Shown here in pieces: positions 1-6,049 of a stretch of 6,049 nucleotides of DNA. Origin of the DNA: Acidobacteriota bacterium. Its GTDB lineage: Bacteria; Acidobacteriota; Terriglobia; Terriglobales; Acidobacteriaceae. The translations under genes were made by a program, and so were the position numbers. Position 1 is the stretch's first letter; each line of letters begins with the position of its first letter. The stretch lies in NCBI GenBank assembly GCA_021810175.1, contig JAJZJJ010000204.1, positions 1 to 6,049 on the forward strand. Direction: 5' to 3'. Under the pieces are notes generated by a model. The model was not told the DNA's origin. It saw only the letters and a list, made by a program, of their open reading frames with translations, and did not search any database.

Positions 1-268
1 TCCGATCGGCGCACTGAACGGCGTGGCCGGTACCGTGCTGCTCGGGCTGGAGGACAAACTGAATGCCGGTGTCCTGGACGGCGGCTTTTACGGCTTCGGC
101 TTCGTGGCCGACGATGGCAAAGATGTCGCTGGGTGGGACGACCTGGGCGGCGGCTGCGATGACGTGGCGAAGGAGCGGCTGGCCGCCGATCTCGTGGAGG
201 ACCTTGGGACGCCTGGATTTGAGGCGGGTTCCTTTGCCCGCAGCCATGATGAGGATGGCAAGTCGCAT
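1..268 (-). CDS. glmU: Bifunctional GlmU (UDP-GlcNAc pyrophosphorylase / GlcN-1-P acetyltransferase), N-terminal part
   Basis: GlmU makes UDP-N-acetylglucosamine in the cytoplasm, feeding peptidoglycan and LPS synthesis. Its C-terminal half acetylates glucosamine-1-phosphate and its N-terminal half transfers UMP from UTP. Only the first 89 residues of a protein usually about 450-480 long are present; the rest lies beyond the left edge. The visible part is the start of the Rossmann-like nucleotidyltransferase domain: MRLAILIMAAGKGTRLKS (residues 1-18) carries the G-x-G-T-R nucleotide loop, followed by PKVLHEIGGQPLL with Lys22, and LQPEQHGTGHA (residues 73-83). Gln74, Gly79 and Thr80 match the E. 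coli substrate-binding Gln76, Gly81 and Thr82. The ATG at 268 is chosen because it puts the loop at the usual distance from the N-terminus; a weak GAGG lies 11 nt upstream. The frame stays open upstream to at least 346, but that stretch lacks family features. Only the pyrophosphorylase half can be judged here. Confidence 0.93.
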   Translation of the reverse strand, partial: MRLAILIMAAGKGTRLKSRRPKVLHEIGGQPLLRHVIAAAAQVVPPSDIFAIVGHEAEAVKAAVQDTGIQFVLQPEQHGTGHAVQCADR

Positions 269-410
269 TCGATGGGTAACCTCAGCGCGACGCGCTGTAG
301 CGCCGGCGAAACTCAGTCTGTAGACAATTCTGACGCTAACCACATGGGGGATGCGTGTCAATCGGCCGGGAGTGCGCCGGCGCTCCGGGAGGCGGGCGCG
401 GGGGCTGCTG

Positions 411-944
411 CTATTCCTTCGGGGCAACCGGGTTGTGCGCAAGCGGGCTGGGGGCAGTCAGGGGGCGGGTTGTTGGGCGGGTAGCGAAGGCGGCGCGCAC
501 GGATGCGAGGTTGAAATAGACAAGCCACCAGAGCCCGATGAGCGAGGCGAGGAAATAGAAGCCGGCGACTTCGAGGATGAGGGTTTGAGCCTGGATTCCG
601 GTGGCGCCGAGGGGGATGGCTGGAGCGAAGCCGCGGGCCAGCAGCAGGCCGACGCCTCCGATCGCGCAGAAGACGAAGATGATGCCGCCGACGATGACGG
701 TTGAGATTCGGGCCCAGGGGCGCATTCGGAGGAGGCCGATCGTGGTCCACGCGCACCAGGCGAAAAAGATTAGGAGCAGGGCCATGACAGCCGCAGCGAC
801 AGCGCGAACTTCCGGAGCATTGCGGACGATGGGGTTGTGGACGAGCATGATGGCGAGGATGGCGAGGATGGCGACGAACAATCCAAGCAGCGCGATGATT
901 CCGAGGATCACCGCAGCGACAATGACACCGGCTGGTTTCCGCAT
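411..944 (-). CDS. Small four-helix integral membrane protein, function unknown
   Basis: I do not recognise this 177-residue protein. Four hydrophobic segments suggest an inner-membrane protein: roughly residues 5-34 (very long, Ile/Leu/Ala-rich), 47-70, 80-103 and 124-146. A short positively charged loop, RMRPWAR, lies between helices two and three. The tail after about residue 150 is hydrophilic, rich in Thr, Pro and Arg (including TRPTTRPLTAPSP), and probably cytoplasmic. No catalytic motif, Cys pair or His cluster is visible. The start at 944 is well supported: AGGAGGT sits 3 nt upstream and the first helix begins immediately. The frame remains open upstream to 1490, but that extension lies antisense to the next gene and has no membrane character until residue 1 of this start. 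The gene is transcribed towards glmU, 142 bp away, so cotranscription is possible. Helix counts are by eye. Confidence 0.82.
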   Translation of the reverse strand: MRKPAGVIVAAVILGIIALLGLFVAILAILAIMLVHNPIVRNAPEVRAVAAAVMALLLIFFAWCAWTTIGLLRMRPWARISTVIVGGIIFVFCAIGGVGLLLARGFAPAIPLGATGIQAQTLILEVAGFYFLASLIGLWWLVYFNLASVRAAFATRPTTRPLTAPSPLAHNPVAPKE

Positions 945-1066
945 CTTACCTCCTGAACCTCGGTTACCAAACATACTCCCGATTGGCGGGATCGTGCTGA
1001 AAACTGCGTTCAAGCGGCAAGCGATTGCGTATACTCTGCTGTCAGAATATTCACGAGAGGAACCCG
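945..1066. promoter_or_regulatory. Divergent intergenic region with a candidate -10 box and a small palindrome
   Basis: This 122-bp stretch separates leftward and rightward genes, so promoters for both should lie here. For the rightward unit, TATACT at 1030-1035 is a good -10 box, but the best upstream match to a -35 element (around 1008-1014, GTTCAAG) is poor. It would start transcription near 1042, leaving a leader of about 25 nt with GAGAGG at 1055-1060 ahead of the ATG at 1067. For the leftward gene only a weak TATGTT (minus strand, about 970-975) is seen. A palindrome TCCCG-ATTGG-CGGGA (977-991) lies between the two candidate promoters and could bind a regulator, though five-base arms are easily found by chance in such DNA. 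Confidence 0.35.
948..954 (-). promoter_or_regulatory. Strong Shine-Dalgarno site of the membrane-protein gene
   Basis: Read on the minus strand this is AGGAGGT, a full match to the anti-16S core, ending 3 nt before the ATG at 944. It decides the start among several in-frame possibilities in a frame that is open for another 180 codons upstream. Counting from the central AGGAG, the spacing is still on the short side but usable. Confidence 0.8.
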
Positions 1067-1762
1067 ATGCCCTGTCTGGAACTGAAAGTAGCAGCTGAGC
1101 CGACAAGACAGCCCGCAACGCGGCTGCGAACTCTGCTGGAGAAGCCCGGCGCCGCCGTACTGCGGCGTCACTACGTTGCGGAAGCGGCGGGGCAGGACGA
1201 TCCACTGATCCGCAATCGGGTGCGAGTGGCGGCGGTACTGGCGGTGGATTTGACGAATCCGCCGCAGGAGCCGGAGGCGTCCGGGCCGGGCGAGGGCGAA
1301 GACGCATCGGCGGGCGAAGGGCCGGGCGAAGAAGAATACGACGGTCTGGCGGCCAGCTTTGCGAAGGGGCTGGAGATCTGGGTTGCGGACGGAGCAAGAT
1401 CCGCGTGCGTTCTGGCTGATGCGAGCGAGATTTCGGGAGCGTTGGCGATGTTCGACGCGTACCAGCGGCTCGCCCGGTACCAGCCGGCATTTACGCGGCT
1501 GGATCAGCGGGTGGTGGGGCTGACGTACAGCTTTCGCGAGGGGATGGCCATCGGGATACAGGGGACGCCCTCGGGGACGGAGCCGACCGCCGACAACTTT
1601 TTCGATGCGATTTCGCCGATTTCGGAGATCGACGATTTTCGCGCTCCGTATTTCGTGGTGCGGCTGCCGGGTGCGGCCGTCGGCCGGGTGCACGATCTGC
1701 TGCGATCCGCGAACGGGTGGCTGCAGGAGAATTCGTATCCGAACATTCTTGGCTCAAAATGA
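1067..1762 (+). CDS. Unrecognised soluble protein with acidic Gly/Glu-rich linker; first gene of a two-gene unit
   Basis: I do not recognise this 231-residue protein and can assign no function. It has no signal peptide and no membrane segment, so it is probably cytoplasmic. Three parts are visible: a basic/neutral N-terminal part (1-65), a low-complexity acidic linker (about 66-92, with runs such as GPGEGEDASAGEGPGEEE), and a C-terminal part (93-231) rich in aromatics, including FDAYQRLARYQPAF, LTYSFREGM and APYFVVRLPG, that looks like an ordinary folded alpha/beta domain. The linker suggests two domains that move independently. The ATG at 1067 is preferred over a TTG at 1025 because GAGAGG lies 6 nt upstream of it. 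Its TGA overlaps the ATG of the next gene (ATGA at 1759-1762), pointing to translational coupling. Codon use matches the neighbours, so the reading frame is likely genuine. Confidence 0.75.
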   Translation: MPCLELKVAAEPTRQPATRLRTLLEKPGAAVLRRHYVAEAAGQDDPLIRNRVRVAAVLAVDLTNPPQEPEASGPGEGEDASAGEGPGEEEYDGLAASFAKGLEIWVADGARSACVLADASEISGALAMFDAYQRLARYQPAFTRLDQRVVGLTYSFREGMAIGIQGTPSGTEPTADNFFDAISPISEIDDFRAPYFVVRLPGAAVGRVHDLLRSANGWLQENSYPNILGSK

Positions 1763-2385
1763 GCCGGATGGGGACATTCCTGCTCGCTGGCTGGTTCTGC
1801 GCTGTGGGCGCTGGGGCACAGGCGGCATCCGTTCAGCCGGTATCCGGCGGAGGTGAACGGATCGAGAGCGGAGTGGTCCATACTCTTTACGGGAAGGCGG
1901 AGAAGTATCGCATTCGGCTGCTGCCGATTACCTCCTTTCCGAATGTGCCGCTGCCGGTTGCGGCTCAGCTCGACCAGCGGGGCTGCATGATCCCGCAGAG
2001 TTTTGAGGCCCAGGGGCCGGAAAATGTGATTCACGGGGATTTCCGCGCGGCGGGTTCGAGCGACTGGGCGGTGTTGTGCTCGGTTCGCGGGCGGACAACG
2101 CTGTACGTGTTTTTCGCGGGGCGGTTTGCCACGCCGATTGCGCTGCGTTCCCAGGCGGATACGGCCTGGCTGGGAGCGGATCCCGGGAGAAAAACGTATG
2201 GTTCCGCCTGGGGAATTGCGGTGCGCCCACTGTCGGAGATGGAAGAGTCACCGGAGCTGCAGGTCCCGCCGGACCTGGATCACGAGGCCATCGACGACGC
2301 CCGTCTGGAGCGCTGGGTCACGATCCGCTATTACGACAGGGGCAAGTGGACGGTTCTTAATCCTGGGAAACAGGGAGAGCCATGA
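1759..2385 (+). CDS. Exported protein of unknown function, coupled to the upstream gene
   Basis: This 208-residue protein begins with a clear Sec signal peptide: MSRMGTFLLAGWFCAVGAGA, followed by QA, with probable cleavage after Ala22 (A-Q-A). Cys14 inside the signal is not in a lipobox, because the residue before it is Phe. The mature part looks like a single small periplasmic or secreted domain. It contains LPVAAQLDQRGCMIPQSF (65-82), PENVIHGDF (87-95), SDWAVLCSVRGRTTLYVFF (101-119) and a C-terminal acidic stretch with DLDHEAIDD (172-180) followed by RYYDRGKWTVL (190-200). Cys76 and Cys107 could form a disulfide. The string of short beta strands around DWAVLCS and LYVFF suggests a beta-rich fold; no catalytic motif is recognisable. 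The ATG at 1759 lacks its own clear ribosome site, as expected for reinitiation after the overlapping upstream stop. A second ATG at 1768 would also leave a working signal peptide. Confidence 0.8.
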   Translation: MSRMGTFLLAGWFCAVGAGAQAASVQPVSGGGERIESGVVHTLYGKAEKYRIRLLPITSFPNVPLPVAAQLDQRGCMIPQSFEAQGPENVIHGDFRAAGSSDWAVLCSVRGRTTLYVFFAGRFATPIALRSQADTAWLGADPGRKTYGSAWGIAVRPLSEMEESPELQVPPDLDHEAIDDARLERWVTIRYYDRGKWTVLNPGKQGEP

Positions 2386-2441
2386 GGAAGAAGACCGTTC
2401 CGGAAGCTCGATGCGCGGGCAGCCTGCTGCCAGGGCGATGA
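2382..2441 (+). CDS. Possible 19-residue micro-ORF overlapping the end of the exported-protein gene
   Basis: An ATG at 2382 overlaps the TGA of the preceding gene (ATGA at 2382-2385) and is preceded by a good purine-rich ribosome site, AGGGAGAG at 2372-2379. The frame reads MRKKTVPEARCAGSLLPGR and stops at 2441. The basic start MRKK resembles the beginning of a signal peptide or small membrane protein, but no hydrophobic segment follows. Two readings are open: a real tiny cistron coupled to the unit upstream, or the head of a third operon gene that was truncated or deleted. No continuation of a coding frame was found after 2455. The site could also be accidental, since purine-rich stretches are common in the coding DNA here. 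Confidence 0.25.
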   Translation: MRKKTVPEARCAGSLLPGR

Positions 2442-2723
2442 CGCGCCTGACATGAACCTACCGTTATATTTGCCTCACGTTGCGACGACTTGCGCCACGG
2501 GAGCCGCGATCGACCCGACTTGACTCGTTGCCGATTTGATCGTGCCCCGGCGGCACCCCGCCGATTTGCTCTCTAAGTTGTTGCAGCTGCTTTGCCCGGG
2601 CCTCCTTACGGGATTCCGCCCGCGGACCGCCGACTCCTGTTATCCCCCCAGTCCTGCCGCATCCTGATCAATGGCTTGTCCGAGGTTCTGCGATTGTCCG
2701 GCTCACAATTTTTCGGCCGGGGC
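2442..2723. other. Noncoding region between the two-gene unit and the sedolisin gene
   Basis: No convincing gene lies here. Base composition differs from the flanking genes, being richer in C and T on the plus strand, and the short open frames crossing it have no protein-like character. Just upstream, GGCAG-CCTG-CTGCC (2418-2431) forms a 5-bp hairpin that might help end transcription of the upstream unit, but no T-run follows it. A pyrimidine-rich stretch occupies about 2587-2660. Other contents, namely a repeat and a hairpin, are listed separately. Confidence 0.6.
2530..2568. repeat. 9-bp direct repeat flanking a 6-bp hairpin
   Basis: GCCGATTTG occurs at 2530-2538 and again at 2560-2568, exactly 30 bp apart, about three helical turns. 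Between the copies, and sharing bases with the second, lies a perfect hairpin: CGGCGG (2548-2553), loop CACC, CCGCCG (2558-2563), followed by ATTTGCTCTC. As an RNA hairpin it could act as a weak terminator for the upstream unit, but it sits 160 nt past the last stop and the downstream sequence is not a true T-run. As DNA the two copies could be a paired protein-binding site. Both readings are inference. Confidence 0.3.
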
Positions 2724-2729
2724 TATGAT
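2724..2729 (+). promoter_or_regulatory. Candidate -10 box for the sedolisin gene
   Basis: TATGAT differs from the TATAAT consensus at one position and lies 106 nt before the start codon at 2835. No good -35 element is found at 16-18 bp: TTGTCC at 2694-2699 is 24 bp away, too far. If used, transcription would start near 2736 and the message would open with the two tandem hairpins at 2750-2797. Confidence 0.22.
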
Positions 2730-2749
2730 AGATCGCAACGCAAGGGAGA

Positions 2750-2797
2750 CTGGCGGTCCAAACCGCCAGGAGATATTTGCCGCGAGAACATCGCGGC
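2750..2797 (+). promoter_or_regulatory. Two tandem perfect hairpins in the leader of the sedolisin gene
   Basis: Hairpin 1 is CTGGCGGT (2750-2757), loop CCAA, ACCGCCAG (2762-2769): eight uninterrupted Watson-Crick pairs. Hairpin 2 is GCCGCGA (2779-2785), loop GAACA, TCGCGGC (2791-2797): seven uninterrupted pairs. They are separated by nine A/T-rich bases (GAGATATTT) and end 37 nt before the start codon. Neither is followed by a T-run, so they do not look like intrinsic terminators. In the message they could shield the 5' end from RNases or serve as a protein- or ligand-responsive leader. At the DNA level they could be binding sites. I do not recognise the pair as a known riboswitch or thermometer, and hairpin stability is judged by eye. 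Confidence 0.45.
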
Positions 2798-2823
2798 GCT
2801 ACGGACATTGCTTCCTCCACTGC

Positions 2824-2829
2824 AAAGGA
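2824..2829 (+). promoter_or_regulatory. Ribosome binding site of the sedolisin gene
   Basis: AAAGGA ends 5 nt before the ATG at 2835. It supports this start, which also places a typical signal peptide at the very N-terminus. The frame upstream is open beyond 2724 but contains no ATG and no signal-like sequence. Confidence 0.7.
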
Positions 2830-2834
2830 CGGCC

Positions 2835-5800
2835 ATGCTTTCCTCCATCGCAAGAACCCTTCGCCCATTCGTCTATATCGCGGCGGCTCTGGCCGTCAGT
2901 GCAGCGCCCATTTCGGCGTACGGGAGCCAGCCGGTTATTCCCAACCGCATCGTGGAACCGATCGACAATCATGTGCGTGTGGGGCTGAAGGGTTACGTTT
3001 CGCCGCTGGCGAATGCGATGACCGACCGGGGTCCGGCGCCGGCGTCGATGACTCTGGAGCGGCTGCACCTGGTTCTGAGGCGGAGCGCCAGTCAGGAAAC
3101 GGCGCTGCGGCAGCTGATCGCGGGGCTGAACCAGCCCGGCAGCCCTTCGTATCACCAATGGCTGACTCCGGCGGAATTCGGAAAGGAGTTCGGCCCGTCG
3201 AGTCAGGATGTGGCGACGATCGAGGCATGGCTGAATGCGCAGGGATTTTCGGTGCAGGGACTGTTGCCCGGAAGGCAGGTCATCGATTTCAGCGGCAATG
3301 TTTCCCAGATGCAGAAGGCCTTCGGGGTAGAGATTCACCGGTATCAGATCAACGGCAACATTCATTACGCCACGGCGACGAATCCGCAGATTCCGACTGC
3401 TCTGGCTCCGGTGGTGGCGGGCTTCTCATCGCTGAATAATTTCCGTCCGGTCAGCTACGCGCACGTACTGGGAAAGGCGACGTACGATCCGAAAACGCAC
3501 GCGGTACAACCGGACTGGACGTATGGCAGCACCTCCTCCCTGGTGATGACGCCGGGGGATTTCGGTGTGGAGTACGACGTGCCCGATTCCCTGCTCAATC
3601 CGAGTTATTCGGGGACGAACTATGACGGGGCGGGACAAACCATCGCCATCATTAACGAGTCGAACATCAACATCGGGATGGTGAACCAGTTCCGGACGCT
3701 GTTTGGGCTTCCGGCGAATCCGCCGACGGTCATCATCGACGGCAATGATCCCGGCATCGACGGCATCAACAATCCGGATGGGCCCAACTATGCATCGGAC
3801 GAGACTTACATCGACGTGGAATGGGCGGGAGCGATTGCGCCGATGGCGCATATCGATCTGGTAATCGCGGCCGACACTTCGCTGGAGAGCGGGCTGTTTC
3901 TGGCTCTGGAGCATGCCATTTACAGCGATGTTGCTCCGGTGATGAGCATGAGCTTTGGGTTGTGCGAAGCGACACTGGCATCCACGAACGAATACATGGA
4001 TCACCTGATGGAGCAGGCTGCCGCTGAAGGCATAACAGTAATGGTTTCGACCGGGGACAGCGGTTCAGCAGGATGCGACAATTTCGGGACGTCGGCATAC
4101 GCTACGCAGGGGCTGGCGGTCAGCGGGTTCGCGTCCACTCCGTGGGATGTTGCGGTAGGGGGGACGGATTTCTACTACAGCGATTACGCCAGCGGGGGCG
4201 CGAGCCGGTTGCAGGACTGGAACACAACTCCGACGACGAATCCCCAGGCTTCGCTGCTGCACTACATTCCGGAAAAGCCGTGGAACGACAGCCAGTATGG
4301 GCTGGATGCGCGGGATTACTACAGTCTGACGGGCAATACGACGATCGCGGCCGGAAGCGGGGGCGCGAGCAGCGCCGCACTCTGCGTCTCGGGCACGAAT
4401 ACGGAGAGCTGGGATTCGACGGGGAAGTGCACCACGGGGACGCTGGAAGGTTATCCGAAGCCATCGTGGCAGACGGGTGCAGGGGTTCCGAACGACAAGG
4501 TGCGCGACGTCCCGGATGTGTCGTTGTTTGCTTCCGACGGCAGCAACTACAGCTTTTATCCGTTTTGCTCTGCGGATTGCGACTGCCAGACGGGCACCTC
4601 GCCGATTCAGATATCGGCAGCGGGCGGGACCTCGTTTGCGGCGCCGGCCTTTGCGGGCATTATGGCGCTGGTGAACCAGGAGTACGGGCGGCAGGGGCAG
4701 GCGGATTTTGTATTGTATCCGTTGAAAGCACAATTCCCGGCGGCCTTCCATGACGTGACGGTCGGGACCAATTCTGTTCCATGCAACATCAGCACGGTGG
4801 GGTCGGGTACGACTACGGTCGCGCCGAAGGACTGCATCGCTGTTACCAGTCCGCTGACGGGAACGGATCCGACCTATGGTTCCGCGACGGAGGGGCAACT
4901 GGGCACGGGGACGACGCCCGCTTACAATGCCGGGGCCGGGTATAACCTTGCCACCGGGCTTGGGTCGGTGGATACCGCAGTGCTGCTGGCTGACTGGGGT
5001 AAGGTGACGTTCAAGAGCACTACGACGACGCTCACGCCATCGTCCACGTCGTTCACGCACGGGACGGCTATCACGATCAGCGGCAGCGTCAGCGGGTCGG
5101 GAGTACCTACCGGGAACGTTGCGCTGATGACGGACAGCACCGAGCCGGGGCAGCAGGCCGCGGGATTTGGGGGCGTCCTGATCTCGCAACCCAGCACATT
5201 CGCGCTGGACAGCAGCGGGAATTTCAGCGGAAAGATCAACGATTTGCCGGGCGGGACGTATAACATCTGGGGCCACTACAGCGGCGACGGGGCCAACGCA
5301 GGCAGCGATTCGCCGAAGACGCAGATTACGGTTACGCCGGAAAACAGCAGCGTTCGATTCAATATTGACAACTCGAGCTCGGCTACCTCTTCCGGGTCGA
5401 CTGGCAACGCGGGGATCACCAACGGCGATACGCAGGTGTCTTATGGGACGCAGGCGACGCTATCGGCCCAGATCTATCCGACGAGCTACTACAACAGCTG
5501 TATCACTGCGACGAGCACGAGCTGTGGGACGACGGTTTATACTCCGCCGACCGGGACTGTGACCTTTACGGACAACGGCACGACGATGAACACGGCGGCC
5601 GTGAATGTGGAGGGGGATGCCGAATTCAACGCGCCGTTCAGCGTGGGAACGCACACGATCAGCGCGAGCTATTCGGGGGACGACAGTTATAACAAGGCGA
5701 CGTCGTCGACGATTGCGTTTACGGTGATTCAAAATACGCCGCAGATTCTGGTGGGGTCGTCGTATCCGGTGAATTCGAGCGCCACAATTGGCGCGCTGGG

Positions 5801-6049
5801 CGGGCAGGACACGATCCTGAACATCTGGTTGCAGAACAGCGCGAATTCGCAGAGTTCGTCCAGTTCGCAGACTACGTCCAGCGTGCCGATGGTTACGCCG
5901 GTACAGCCGCCGACGGGAACGCTCACGGTGTCGGGGTTGCCGGGCGGCACGGTGACAGAACAGCTGTCCTCGGCGGTGGATCCGAGCACACTGACAGTGG
6001 AAGGCGTGGCCACGGTGACGATTCCGGCGAGTACGGCGGCCGGAACTTA
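2835..6049 (+). CDS. Secreted sedolisin-family (peptidase S53) pro-protease with C-terminal Ig-like domains, C-terminus beyond window
   Basis: This is an extracytoplasmic serine-carboxyl endopeptidase made as a self-processing precursor; S53 enzymes usually work at acidic pH. At least 1071 residues are present and the frame is open at the right edge. Domains in order: signal peptide (1 to about 28); pro-kumamolisin activation domain (about 45-205, with LNQPGSPSYHQWLTPAEFG and a closing AGFSSLNNF); catalytic domain (about 239-722). Catalytic residues are Glu323 and Asp327 in DETYIDVEWAGAIAP, oxyanion Asp408 in STGDSGSAGC, and nucleophile Ser600 in GGTSFAAPAFAG, so the enzyme should be active. 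The Ca2+ site is represented by Asp640 (FHDVTVG) and AGAGYN (Gly700, Gly702, Asn704). Cys377 and Cys414, Cys517 and Cys532, and the group Cys578, Cys582, Cys584 suggest disulfides and export. Two Ig-like repeats follow (about 724-840 and 841-966; the second ends SVGTHTISASYSGDDSYNKA), then a third beta-rich region from 969 interrupted by a Ser/Gln linker (1000-1016). These may bind polymer or cell surface. It appears to be transcribed alone. Confidence 0.95.
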   Translation, partial: MLSSIARTLRPFVYIAAALAVSAAPISAYGSQPVIPNRIVEPIDNHVRVGLKGYVSPLANAMTDRGPAPASMTLERLHLVLRRSASQETALRQLIAGLNQPGSPSYHQWLTPAEFGKEFGPSSQDVATIEAWLNAQGFSVQGLLPGRQVIDFSGNVSQMQKAFGVEIHRYQINGNIHYATATNPQIPTALAPVVAGFSSLNNFRPVSYAHVLGKATYDPKTHAVQPDWTYGSTSSLVMTPGDFGVEYDVPDSLLNPSYSGTNYDGAGQTIAIINESNINIGMVNQFRTLFGLPANPPTVIIDGNDPGIDGINNPDGPNYASDETYIDVEWAGAIAPMAHIDLVIAADTSLESGLFLALEHAIYSDVAPVMSMSFGLCEATLASTNEYMDHLMEQAAAEGITVMVSTGDSGSAGCDNFGTSAYATQGLAVSGFASTPWDVAVGGTDFYYSDYASGGASRLQDWNTTPTTNPQASLLHYIPEKPWNDSQYGLDARDYYSLTGNTTIAAGSGGASSAALCVSGTNTESWDSTGKCTTGTLEGYPKPSWQTGAGVPNDKVRDVPDVSLFASDGSNYSFYPFCSADCDCQTGTSPIQISAAGGTSFAAPAFAGIMALVNQEYGRQGQADFVLYPLKAQFPAAFHDVTVGTNSVPCNISTVGSGTTTVAPKDCIAVTSPLTGTDPTYGSATEGQLGTGTTPAYNAGAGYNLATGLGSVDTAVLLADWGKVTFKSTTTTLTPSSTSFTHGTAITISGSVSGSGVPTGNVALMTDSTEPGQQAAGFGGVLISQPSTFALDSSGNFSGKINDLPGGTYNIWGHYSGDGANAGSDSPKTQITVTPENSSVRFNIDNSSSATSSGSTGNAGITNGDTQVSYGTQATLSAQIYPTSYYNSCITATSTSCGTTVYTPPTGTVTFTDNGTTMNTAAVNVEGDAEFNAPFSVGTHTISASYSGDDSYNKATSSTIAFTVIQNTPQILVGSSYPVNSSATIGALGGQDTILNIWLQNSANSQSSSSSQTTSSVPMVTPVQPPTGTLTVSGLPGGTVTEQLSSAVDPSTLTVEGVATVTIPASTAAGT

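Noticed and set aside
366..388. Imperfect hairpin between the membrane-protein gene and glmU as a terminator
   Set aside because: The stem has a bulge at 370. On the minus strand, where a terminator would be needed, it also has an A-C mismatch, and no T-run follows.
23..704. Plus-strand open frames over glmU and the membrane-protein gene
   Set aside because: They are antisense to minus-strand genes with recognisable motifs or membrane segments and have no ribosome sites or domain character of their own.
945..1490. Upstream extension of the four-helix membrane protein frame to 1490
   Set aside because: The extension is Pro/Arg/Ser-rich, overlaps the divergent gene in antisense, and the AGGAGGT site at 948-954 fixes the start at 944.
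1786..1800. Lipoprotein signal around Cys14 of the exported protein
   Set aside because: Phe precedes the Cys, which does not fit a lipobox, and a clean A-Q-A signal peptidase I site follows at residues 20-22.
2520..2548. TTGACT at 2520-2525 as a -35 box
   Set aside because: It matches the -35 consensus well, but nothing resembling a -10 box lies 16-18 bp downstream.
2671..3439. Plus-strand frames starting at 2671 and 2777
   Set aside because: They are out of frame with the sedolisin gene, overlap its signal peptide and prodomain, and show no protein-like features.
4065..5276. Long minus-strand open frame (403 codons) across the sedolisin gene
   Set aside because: It lies wholly antisense to a gene with intact S53 motifs and is Arg/Pro-rich without domain character. 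GC-rich codons make such antisense frames long by chance.

Overview
The window looks like chromosomal DNA of a GC-rich soil-type bacterium, most likely an acidobacterium. This is an inference from three things: heavy use of GCG, CTG, ACG and GGG codons, a GlmU start region with the MAAGKGTRLKS signature, and a large secreted sedolisin (peptidase S53) with C-terminal Ig-like domains, an architecture common in Acidobacteriota. No mobile element, CRISPR array, tRNA or rRNA was recognised.

Left part (1-944, minus strand): the N-terminal 89 codons of glmU (peptidoglycan and LPS precursor synthesis) run off the left edge. Upstream of it, in the same orientation and 142 bp away, is a gene for a small four-helix membrane protein of unknown function with a near-perfect Shine-Dalgarno site. 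Middle part (945-2385, plus strand): a short divergent promoter region (945-1066) separates the leftward genes from a tight two-gene unit. Its genes encode a 231-residue protein without a signal peptide and a 208-residue exported protein, and they overlap by ATGA. I recognise neither family. A 19-codon ORF with a good ribosome site overlaps the end of the second gene in the same ATGA manner and may be a tiny third cistron or a remnant.

Right part (2442-6049): about 390 bp of noncoding DNA holds a 9-bp direct repeat flanking a hairpin, a possible -10 box, and two perfect tandem hairpins just before the start of a very large gene. That gene (2835 to beyond the right edge, at least 1071 residues) encodes a secreted pro-sedolisin: signal peptide, pro-kumamolisin activation domain, complete S53 catalytic domain (Glu323, Asp327, Asp408, Ser600), then at least two Ig-like beta-sandwich repeats and a Ser/Gln-rich linker. 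It presumably degrades protein outside the cytoplasm.

The gene blocks show no obvious shared pathway. The most distinctive signals are the structured leader of the sedolisin gene, the unrecognised two-gene unit, and the possible micro-ORF. I saw no convincing evidence of a new multi-gene system.
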